DNA from: Glaciimonas sp.
Lineage (GTDB): Bacteria > Pseudomonadota > Gammaproteobacteria > Burkholderiales > Burkholderiaceae
NCBI GenBank assembly: GCA_014377145.1
Contig: JACMQE010000245.1
Span: forward strand, 1 to 23,497
Direction: 5' to 3'
Length of the DNA: 23,497 nt
The notes below the pieces were generated by a model. The model was given only the letters and a program-made list of their open reading frames with translations. It was not told the origin of the DNA and did not search any database. This document shows positions 16,989-23,497 of this stretch, piece after piece; position 1 is the first letter of the stretch, and each line of letters begins with the position of its first letter. The position numbers and the translations under genes were made by a program.

Positions 16989-19946
16989 ATGAATCCCTTC
17001 GCCACTATTATCGTACCAACGTTCAATCAAGCGCAGTATATAGAACAGGCACTTAATAGTTTATTAGCTCAAACTGACATCGATTGGGAGGCCGTAGTTG
17101 TAAACGACGGATCAACGGATTCGACCGCGGAGATTATTGAGGGTTATGCCGCCAATGATCCAAGAATCCGGATTATTCATAAAAAAAATGGGGGAGTTGC
17201 TTCAGCACTCAATAGAGGTTTGATGGAAGCACGCGGTTGCTGGATTCATTGGTTGAGTTCAGACGATATATTTGAACCAGAAAAACTGGCTATAAACCGA
17301 CGTTGGATCGAGGCCAATCCAGATTGCAATTTCTTTTTTTCATATTTCACACTGCTAACGGAGTCATCGGGCAAGCGAGAATCCCGTGAGTTATGGGGCC
17401 AGTTGCCAAACCCTGAATATCAAATAATTGGGCTTCTTTACAGAAATTACATCAATGGTATTTCCATATGCGTGAATCGTGAAGCATGGGCCGAATGTGG
17501 ATATTTTGACAACGAACTATATTATGCCCAGGACTATGATCAATGGCTAAGGTTGTTGTCGAAAAATCGTGGAATATTTATACCCGAGTGGACGGTAGTT
17601 AGTAGGAATCATGCTGAGCAAGGCTCTGAAAAATTTCCCGACGCTTGCTATTTTGACACTGCAAAAGCAGCTATATCCTTCATAAATAACCATTCCTTTT
17701 CTGAGATCGTACCCTGGTCAGATTTGAGTGATGAGAAGTCCGCATCATTGGCAATTTTGGCAGCCTTGGAAGTAGCGTGTGATTCCTCTTCGTTTCTGTA
17801 TTGTCTAGGCCCAAATCCAGCCTTGATTCTCCGGATTTTGGAGTGGGTCTTCTCTTCTGAGCATTACATGAAGATGCATGGAGCGATGGTGTGTGATCGC
17901 ATTCGAGAAATGTCTCTAGCTAATGGAGATGGTGATGACTGGTCGTGGATGTGGGCCCAACTTGCCTTATCGCTTGCAGGTGAATGTAGGCGTATTAAAT
18001 ATTCCCGAATTGATCCGAAAATTATTGCAGTAAATTTATGTTACGCACGGCAGCTTAGCAGCGAGCTGGCGCACCTATCAATTCGTGATTATTTGCGACA
18101 ATTCATGAGTGTGAGTTTGGACATAGAGTTATTACCTAAAATAGTAAGGCCTCGAATAGTTTTTTTCGTAAATACACATACTGAGAAAATACCTGAGGTT
18201 ATTGATTTTTCTAGGCTTCTGACTACAAGAAATTATCGCCCTCTAATTATTTTAATTGACGGTCATAATGAAATTTCTTCCTACGCCTTGAGTTCTGGCA
18301 TATCAGTAATTTCACTATCATCTTTGGATAAGAACACTCTCCCCTGGCTCGGCGAATTTGAATTGGCCGTAAGTTTGAACGCGGAGATCCTATCCTTTTG
18401 GACTGGTGCAAAGCAAAAAATTATTTGGGATGGTACTGATCCCGACAATTTTTATGCCCAAAACTTATCCACCATTTTCGATAGAAATATTGACGCTGAA
18501 GCTCGCGTAGTAATATTTCTCGAAAGAGTCCTATGGGCGGGAGGAGCGGAACGTGTTGTGCATGAAGTTGTGCGCAATCTAAACCGAAATCGATATCGCC
18601 CGATAATACTGACTCTCTTTGATGAGCACTGTCAAGGGTCTGCCTTGCAGTCTGATGTAGAGATTTTAAATATAAATAATGAAGCATTCGATACTGCAGT
18701 CGAAAGTAACCTAACACCCATCCGCAGCCAGAGCTGGGTGTTGATTGTACTAAGACGTTTACTAAAGTTGTCCAGGGCGACCTACCATAAATTATTTGGC
18801 AAGGATTTTCGCGAGTATATTGGGGTAGGACGACGTATACGGAAAATGAAATTAATACTGACTTCAGCAATGTCGCCAGATATTAAGCCCTCCACTGAAA
18901 AATCAAAAATCTCAGGTGAAATCAAGTCACAATCTGAGTTGAATTCGACGGTTGATTTTAGCCGTCTAATGAGTCATTACAACCCTTTGGTTAATAGACT
19001 TATCCACGTGACGGGTCGGTTTCCTGCCAATTCGGTCTTGATAACTATCATGGAGGAGGCGACTATTACAGCGTGGCTCGCCCGGGCGTCACTTCAACAG
19101 CCTTATATTGCTTCGCTCCACACCGTGGAAAGCGAATGCATTCCAAGATTATTTCCTAATAATGACCAATATTTGGCAGAAAAGTGGATGCTTGCCGAGG
19201 CTTGCAAGGCATCCAATACAGTAATTTTTCCTGGAGAAGGAGCCGCTAGAGATCTAAGCGAGAACTTTGGAGTCGCGATGGATAAGATTACGACGATATG
19301 GAACCCGGTTAATTGCATGCAAATCCGTAGACAATCCAAGCAACGCGATGAGCATGTATTGACTTGGGTTGAGGTCGCGAAGACTAAATTCAAGATGGTG
19401 CATGTGGGCCGATTAGATGGAGAAAAAAATCATGAGCTTTTATTGGAGATTTGTGTTGAGTTGAAAAAACGAGGAAGAGCTTTTTCACTTGCCATTGTTG
19501 GCGAGGGGCGTGATCGCCATTGGATCGAGCAAAAGATACTGAAGGAAAATCTTCAGGAGCAGGTGTTTTTGGTTGGGCAGCAAAAAAATCCTTATACGTG
19601 GATGGCAGCTGCGGACACTCTAATACTTACATCGCGCTTTGAGTCATTCGCTTTGGTTCTGGTAGAGGCGATGGCGTGCGGAACCGCAGTGGTCTCTGTT
19701 GATTGCCCAACAGGGCCTGGAGAGATTTTAAAAAATGGTGCCTACGGAGTACTTGTGGAAAATTATGATGCCAATGCTTTTGCAACAGCGGTAGAGACTC
19801 TTATGGACGATGAGCATTTAAGAATGAGTATGGTTGAAACCGGCTACGCTAGAGTTGGAGAATTTGATGTCAAGACAATCATTCCTAAATGGGAAGAACT
19901 TTTGGATAGAATGTCTGAACTTAAAGCCCCGGCAAAGACTACTTAA
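16989..19946 (+). CDS. Two-domain glycosyltransferase, GT2 plus GT4
   Basis: This is a 985-residue cytoplasmic protein. The N-terminal part (about 1-240) is a GT2 domain: FATIIVPTFNQAQYIEQAL at the start, VVVNDGSTDS near 37 and the metal-binding SDD at 91-93. The C-terminal part (about 505-975) is a GT4/GT-B transferase: VLWAGGAERVVHEV near 514, VHVGRLDGEKNHELLLE near 803, VGEGRDR near 845 and the EX7E motif E885-E893. The middle (about 250-500) is unassigned but includes a Rossmann-like PRIVFFVNTHTEKIPEVIDF stretch. Such fusions usually add two different sugars in turn, or alternate in making a repeating polymer, as in ABC-exported O-antigens. The ATG at 16989 is chosen; a TTG at 16956 is possible and no strong ribosome-binding site is seen for either. 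Confidence 0.88.
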   Translation: MNPFATIIVPTFNQAQYIEQALNSLLAQTDIDWEAVVVNDGSTDSTAEIIEGYAANDPRIRIIHKKNGGVASALNRGLMEARGCWIHWLSSDDIFEPEKLAINRRWIEANPDCNFFFSYFTLLTESSGKRESRELWGQLPNPEYQIIGLLYRNYINGISICVNREAWAECGYFDNELYYAQDYDQWLRLLSKNRGIFIPEWTVVSRNHAEQGSEKFPDACYFDTAKAAISFINNHSFSEIVPWSDLSDEKSASLAILAALEVACDSSSFLYCLGPNPALILRILEWVFSSEHYMKMHGAMVCDRIREMSLANGDGDDWSWMWAQLALSLAGECRRIKYSRIDPKIIAVNLCYARQLSSELAHLSIRDYLRQFMSVSLDIELLPKIVRPRIVFFVNTHTEKIPEVIDFSRLLTTRNYRPLIILIDGHNEISSYALSSGISVISLSSLDKNTLPWLGEFELAVSLNAEILSFWTGAKQKIIWDGTDPDNFYAQNLSTIFDRNIDAEARVVIFLERVLWAGGAERVVHEVVRNLNRNRYRPIILTLFDEHCQGSALQSDVEILNINNEAFDTAVESNLTPIRSQSWVLIVLRRLLKLSRATYHKLFGKDFREYIGVGRRIRKMKLILTSAMSPDIKPSTEKSKISGEIKSQSELNSTVDFSRLMSHYNPLVNRLIHVTGRFPANSVLITIMEEATITAWLARASLQQPYIASLHTVESECIPRLFPNNDQYLAEKWMLAEACKASNTVIFPGEGAARDLSENFGVAMDKITTIWNPVNCMQIRRQSKQRDEHVLTWVEVAKTKFKMVHVGRLDGEKNHELLLEICVELKKRGRAFSLAIVGEGRDRHWIEQKILKENLQEQVFLVGQQKNPYTWMAAADTLILTSRFESFALVLVEAMACGTAVVSVDCPTGPGEILKNGAYGVLVENYDANAFATAVETLMDDEHLRMSMVETGYARVGEFDVKTIIPKWEELLDRMSELKAPAKTT

Positions 19947-19966
19947 TAATAAAATAAGGTAACTGA

Positions 19967-20986
19967 ATGAACCTTCACACCTATCGCGTTAAGATAATTA
20001 ATTTCATATCCCGGCTATTCGCAGCGCCAGTGCTAGCTGGCCTGTCGAGTTTGCGTCTGGCAGAGGAACTTGCCCGCCGTATCGAAAGTCAGCCAGGAAA
20101 CCCCTGCCATGATGTATTTTATAAACACGGGTTTCATCTGTTGCGAAAGCATTTTTATCTGCCGATACCTGATGATACGGATAACCTAGAAGAGTTTTGG
20201 AGTCAACCATCCAAAATGGTAGGCGTTAATATCGATGATGGTGCGGCTCTTAACCTCATGGAGATCGTATGTCCACCATACCTAAAAGAATTCCGCGCCC
20301 GATTTCCGATTGACGGGCCTCTTGACCCGCCTGATTTTTATCTAATCAATGGTGGATATATGGCGATAGACGCACATATATATTACTGCTTAATTAGACA
20401 CTTTAAACCAAGAAAAATTGTAGAAATAGGTAACGGCAATTCAACTCTGCTTGCCATAGCAGCGTCTGATGCTAATAAAGATGAAAATGGGCAGCGGCCT
20501 CATTTGACCTCAATTGATCCCTATCCGTGGCCTTTATTCAAAGATGGATACGAGGGCTTGGACTCGTTAGTAGTAAAAAGAGTCCAAGACGTTTCAGTGA
20601 GTTATTTTGAACTATTGGAGGCTGGTGATATATTATTTATTGACTCAAGTCATGTTATTCGTAGCGGGAACGATGTTCATTACGAATTTTTAGAAATACT
20701 TCCGCGCTTGAAGCCTGGAGTACTAATACACGTTCACGACATTAGCTTGCCGCGACCTTATCCCAAAGTTTATTTTGAAAATCATCTGTACTGGACTGAG
20801 CAGTATTTACTTCAGGCTTTTCTTTGCTTTAATGACCGATTTGAAGTGGTTTGGCCGGGAAATTACATGATGATTAATTATCCCGACAGAGTGATTTCCG
20901 TTTTCCCCGAATTCGAGAGAATGAGGAAGGATTACCCTATGTCTGAGCCGACGGGGTTCTGGATGCGAGTTAAATCTTCGGATTGA
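19967..20986 (+). CDS. Class I SAM-dependent methyltransferase-like protein
   Basis: This is a 339-residue protein with a SAM-binding motif KIVEIGNGNSTLLA (about 150-163), LTSIDPYPW after it, and DILFIDSSHV later, the pattern of the Methyltransf_24-type group. LKPGVLIHVHDISLP follows, with a His-Asp pair that may bind metal. The N-terminal 100 residues are unassigned. A good aaggt ribosome-binding site precedes the ATG, and the gene lies 20 bases after the large glycosyltransferase. The likely substrate is a sugar in the glycan, and chain-end methylation is one option because the exporter ATPase carries a C-terminal domain. Confidence 0.72.
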   Translation: MNLHTYRVKIINFISRLFAAPVLAGLSSLRLAEELARRIESQPGNPCHDVFYKHGFHLLRKHFYLPIPDDTDNLEEFWSQPSKMVGVNIDDGAALNLMEIVCPPYLKEFRARFPIDGPLDPPDFYLINGGYMAIDAHIYYCLIRHFKPRKIVEIGNGNSTLLAIAASDANKDENGQRPHLTSIDPYPWPLFKDGYEGLDSLVVKRVQDVSVSYFELLEAGDILFIDSSHVIRSGNDVHYEFLEILPRLKPGVLIHVHDISLPRPYPKVYFENHLYWTEQYLLQAFLCFNDRFEVVWPGNYMMINYPDRVISVFPEFERMRKDYPMSEPTGFWMRVKSSD

Positions 20987-21177
20987 GTGCTACGCAATTC
21001 TGGATGAGCTATCAACTTTTTACCATTATGTGCGCCAACTTTAACTGTATATTAATTTGCGAAATTTATTAAAAATAACATATTGAAGAAAAGACCAATA
21101 AGCGTGACAACTAGAGCATTTAGAATTTTCTGTATTGCTTCTTTGCTTGGCTGTATTTAAATTTGAAATGATCTGTA
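20987..21177. other. Gap of 191 bases
   Basis: This is A+T-rich and may hold a promoter for the following glycosyltransferase. No clear -35/-10 pair or terminator was recognised. An 18-residue GTG frame at 21104-21160 reads like a lipoprotein signal (SLLGC) but stops at once. Confidence 0.3.
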
Positions 21178-22509
21178 ATGAGTAACGAATTCGAAAGTGA
21201 TCTGCACCCGGGGCGTCCAAAGATCCTTTTCATTGGCTTCCCCGAAAGTTCGCATACCCATTCCTGGATTGAGTTGTTAAACGGTAGTACATTCAATGTA
21301 AGATTATTTTCCTTGCCTTCTGCGGAACCGCCGGTTGCCTGGCCGGTTAAAACGTATCTCACGCTAACTGGGGCGCCTCGGGTTAATACTCCTAGCCGCC
21401 AGACAGTATTTCCTCCGCCTCGTTCTCAAATTCTGAGATTGGCGATTAGGGCGCAAAATGCGGTCAATCGCGGTCAGCTGGATAGTGTCGTTCGATTGAA
21501 AAGCGTTATTGAATTTGCGACCGGGATTGCAAAAAGATTTTACAGTCGTGACCCTTTCTCACTTGAAGAATCCCTCGCACACGTAATCCGTCAATGGAAG
21601 CCTGACATCATTCATACCCTCGGGTTCGATTTCGCAAGCTATTTTTACCTTCGTACAAGGAAGCAGTTCAACTTGGCAGGGATGGGATGGAGATGGATTG
21701 CCCAAGCGCGCGGTGGGCCTGACATTGCATTGCAAAGATACTCACCAGAATTTGCACCGTTAATTCGTGAAGTATTTGAAACCTGCGATCATTTTATTGC
21801 TGATAATCAGATTAATTATGACTATGCTTTGGATGTGGGTCTTGCAAAGGAAAAGGTCTTAAATCCCGGTATGGGTGTTGTCTCAGGTGCCGGAGGCATG
21901 GATACGGTTGGATTGCGGGCTATGTGGCAGTTGTATCCGTCTCGTCGCGAACGAGTCATAGTATGGCCCAAAGCTTACGAGATGTACACTTCAAAAGCTT
22001 TGCCGGTCTTTGAGGCAATTATCAAGGCTTGGGATCGCATTCAGCCTTGCAGGATCGAAATGATCTGGATGGTTCAGTCCGACGTGAAAATTTGGTATGA
22101 GAAGATGTTTCCTGAACACATAAAGGCTTGCTGCCAAATCTTTGGTCGCCTGAGCAGAGAAGAAACGCTAATTCGAATTTCAAATGCGCGAGTCATGATT
22201 GCCCCATCGCTGTCTGATGGGATACCCAATACTATGATGGAGGCAATGGCGCTTGGTGCAGTACCTCTGGTTTCCCCGCTGGACACTATAGTTCCTGTAG
22301 TAAAGAACGAAGAAAATGTTATTTTCGCCCGCAACCTTTACCCTGATGAAATTGCCGAAGCGTTGGTACGTTTGATGTCAGACGATGTATTGGTAGATCG
22401 CATGGCTACGAATAATCTGGTTCGCGTAGGGGAAATTGCAGATCGCCGGCAAGTAAGGGCGCGCGCTTTTGCTTATTATGAGTCGGTTGCAGAGTTGGCT
22501 CGACATTAG
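21178..22509 (+). CDS. GT4-type glycosyltransferase
   Basis: This is a 443-residue GT-B fold glycosyltransferase. The N-terminal part has KILFIGFPESSHTHSW near 15, and DIIHTLGFDFASYF near 142 marks the end of the acceptor domain's core. The donor domain contains CQIFGRLSREETL near 320 and SLSDGIPNTMMEAMALGAVP near 344-363, with the family's conserved glutamate (E355). It probably adds one sugar of the repeat. Sugar specificity cannot be told. The start ATG has a poor ribosome-binding site, and the gene stands apart from the preceding methyltransferase by 191 bases, so it may have its own promoter. Confidence 0.85.
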   Translation: MSNEFESDLHPGRPKILFIGFPESSHTHSWIELLNGSTFNVRLFSLPSAEPPVAWPVKTYLTLTGAPRVNTPSRQTVFPPPRSQILRLAIRAQNAVNRGQLDSVVRLKSVIEFATGIAKRFYSRDPFSLEESLAHVIRQWKPDIIHTLGFDFASYFYLRTRKQFNLAGMGWRWIAQARGGPDIALQRYSPEFAPLIREVFETCDHFIADNQINYDYALDVGLAKEKVLNPGMGVVSGAGGMDTVGLRAMWQLYPSRRERVIVWPKAYEMYTSKALPVFEAIIKAWDRIQPCRIEMIWMVQSDVKIWYEKMFPEHIKACCQIFGRLSREETLIRISNARVMIAPSLSDGIPNTMMEAMALGAVPLVSPLDTIVPVVKNEENVIFARNLYPDEIAEALVRLMSDDVLVDRMATNNLVRVGEIADRRQVRARAFAYYESVAELARH

Positions 22510-22546
22510 CTAAATGCATAATTTAGAAACGTGAAGATAAATCTTC
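22510..22546 (+). terminator. Two small A+T-rich hairpins after the last glycosyltransferase
   Basis: Directly after the stop codon lie ctaaat-gcata-atttag (22510-22526) and gaagat-aa-atcttc (22533-22546), followed by a T-rich run near 22558-22573. The stems are perfect but weak and the T-run is not adjacent, so termination is only possible. The region also separates the polysaccharide genes from the H-NS gene. Confidence 0.3.
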
Positions 22547-22630
22547 CGAATCGTAATTTATATTTTTATTTTCCAAATATGACGCCAGTCGAGGCATGCG
22601 TTAGATTTGTTTCTTAATAAAGGAACTTAT

Positions 22631-22984
22631 ATGAGTAATCTTGTTGATATTCAAGCTCAAATTCAAAAGCTACAAAAGCAGGCTGAGCAAATTAAAGCAA
22701 AAGAATTCGAGAAAACTATTCGCGAAATTCGTGAAAAAATGCTGGCTTTCGGTATCACTCCTAAAGATCTTCTGGCTATCAAAACTGGCAAGAGGCGGCC
22801 CGCTTCTTACAAAGAGGAAAAGCAAACTAGCGTCGTACATAAAAAGGCTGCGGACCGACGGGTTGCGAACAAATATTGTGGTCCTGATGGTGAGACGTGG
22901 AGTGGCCGTGGCTTGACGCCGCGATGGTTGAAGGTCTTACTGGAGCAAGGACGGAAAAAAGAAGAGTTTCTCATCTCGAATTAA
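22631..22984 (+). CDS. H-NS family DNA-binding protein
   Basis: This is a 117-residue nucleoid protein. The N-terminal half is a coiled coil (IQKLQKQAEQIKAKEFEKTI, from 11) for dimer formation. The basic linker is KTGKRRPASYKEE, and the C-terminal DNA-binding core is YCGPDGETWSGRGLTPRWL (82-100), the AT-rich minor-groove binding motif of H-NS, in the form seen in betaproteobacterial relatives such as BpH3. The ATG at 22631 has a clear aggaa ribosome-binding site, and the upstream frame extension is ignored. Proteins of this family silence horizontally acquired A+T-rich DNA. It lies at the end of an A+T-rich sugar locus and may regulate it, but this is inference; its own upstream region is also A+T-rich, in line with self-control. 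Confidence 0.92.
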   Translation: MSNLVDIQAQIQKLQKQAEQIKAKEFEKTIREIREKMLAFGITPKDLLAIKTGKRRPASYKEEKQTSVVHKKAADRRVANKYCGPDGETWSGRGLTPRWLKVLLEQGRKKEEFLISN

Positions 22985-23378
22985 CTAGGTCGGTTTAATT
23001 TTCGATTTGTTCGCAATAACTTGGCTATGGCTGTGCCGTTGTCATTTTTTGAGTCCCTTTTTGATGTCTATTTAGGGGTTTTGCATGTTATGGGAGCCTT
23101 GGTTCTCGAATGTCCAGCGTAGCTATCGTTATCTTGCCGGAACAAGCGGCCTTAACCTTGATTTAATTGTTGAGGGGCTGTATTGGCCAGTTTTTTGAAA
23201 GGTAGTGGACATTACCGGAGGGTGAGTATGTAAGCCACCTTTAAAAGCTAAATGGCCAGATATCTGTTTCGTTGGGTGGCCTGTTGCAATCTGGCTAGTG
23301 CACTGGTACTGGTATTGCATGGTATGTGGCTTGATACCCCCTGCGGATGGGACTTCCTTTATGTGGGGTGTGCGCAGA
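22985..23378. other. Gap with two short ORFs and no recognised gene
   Basis: These are about 394 bases after the H-NS gene. Two short plus-strand frames stand out. One is at 23085-23198 (37 residues, starting MLWEPWFSNVQRSYRYLAG, with agggg 7 bases before its ATG). The other is at 23252-23386 (44 residues, starting MARYLFRWVACCNLASALVL), which runs across the junction into the repeat copy and stops there. Neither was recognised. The stretch could be the remnant of a mobile element or of a gene cut by the recombination that placed the repeat. Confidence 0.35.
23085..23198 (+). CDS. Possible small protein, 37 residues
   Basis: An ATG with a well-placed agggg motif encodes a 37-residue peptide rich in Trp and Tyr and ending VEGLYWPVF. 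No family is recognised. It may equally be a fragment of a decayed gene, as it lies in a gap between the H-NS gene and a recombination-like junction. Confidence 0.25.
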   Translation: MLWEPWFSNVQRSYRYLAGTSGLNLDLIVEGLYWPVF

Positions 23379-23497
23379 TGTTATAGACCGTTCGCTGAAT
23401 GCGGACCGTTTCAAGGCGGCGACTGGCTATATGGCGCCGCCATGGCAGACGCTGATAGAGCAGATGCACAGGGACCGGCAAGGCGCGTAAAAGAGGA
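23379..23497 (+). repeat. 119-bp direct repeat, right copy
   Basis: This is identical to 5552-5670: the last 112 bases of the RmlD-like gene, its stop and 7 following bases. There is no intact gene here, because the upstream part of the reductase is absent and unrelated DNA joins at 23378/23379. The identity runs to the last base of the window, so it may continue into a second dehydratase gene beyond the edge. Confidence 0.97.

Noticed and set aside
18421..18870. A 149-residue minus-strand frame inside the large glycosyltransferase
   Set aside because: It lies opposite the linker and GT4 start of a continuous 985-residue gene and has no known motif.
21104..21160. An 18-residue GTG frame reading like a lipoprotein signal ending SLLGC
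   Set aside because: It stops one residue after the cysteine and has only a poor ribosome-binding site. It may be chance or a tiny remnant, so it is not listed as a gene.
1..23497. CRISPR arrays, tRNA or rRNA genes, complete insertion sequences, and a JUMPstart/ops element
   Set aside because: No regularly spaced repeats, tRNA-like cloverleaf, rRNA core sequence, transposase, or ops-type element in a promoter position was recognised on either strand. A ggcggta match near 2600 lies inside wzt and is not credible.

Overview
The window is most of a surface-polysaccharide (O-antigen or capsule-like) biosynthesis locus from a Gram-negative proteobacterium. A betaproteobacterium (Burkholderiales-like) is the best guess. 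The reasons are the close Pseudomonas/enterobacterial-type sugar genes (WbpP-, FnlA- and WecE-like), the Wzm/Wzt exporter, and a short H-NS protein with the GETWSGRGLTP core typical of betaproteobacterial H-NS relatives. The species cannot be named from sequence alone.

Layout. (1) 1-1295, plus strand: the tail of a possible sugar formyltransferase overlaps a clear wecE-type aminotransferase gene (dTDP-4-amino-4,6-dideoxygalactose synthesis). (2) 1369-4527, minus strand: an operon transcribed wbpP-type UDP-GlcNAc 4-epimerase, then wzm permease, then wzt ATPase. This makes export ABC-transporter dependent; no Wzy/Wzx pair is seen. (3) 4797-6858, plus strand and divergent from (2): an RmlD-like reductase, an FnlA/CapE-type dehydratase, and an internally deleted wecB/fnlC-like remnant. 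Together they look like the UDP-L-RhaNAc/UDP-L-QuiNAc pathway with its last enzyme broken. (4) 7009-11966, plus strand: UDP-glucose dehydrogenase and UDP-glucuronate 4-epimerase (UDP-GalA supply), a PseC/DegT-type aminotransferase, a GNAT acyltransferase and a methyltransferase with a Cys4 N-terminus. (5) 12036-16926: a polyprenyl-phosphate-sugar type GT2, a DUF2304-like membrane protein, a gap of about 0.75 kb, two very short ORFs, a large GT-C-like membrane protein and an AglD/LPG_synthase_TM-type membrane protein. This set resembles a three-component glycosylation module in new clothing. (6) 16989-22509: a 985-residue GT2-GT4 fusion, another methyltransferase and a GT4 glycosyltransferase. 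(7) 22631-22984: an H-NS family gene, followed by unassigned DNA.

The last 119 bases (23379-23497) are an exact copy of 5552-5670, the 3' end of the RmlD-like gene. Either the stretch 5552-23378 (17,827 bp) is bounded by a direct repeat left by duplication or integration, or the end is an assembly-graph artefact. The wecB remnant, the visibly more A+T-rich DNA from about 6.9 kb onward, and the H-NS gene at the far end all fit a spliced-in, horizontally acquired block. All functions are inferred by reading the proteins; no database search was run.
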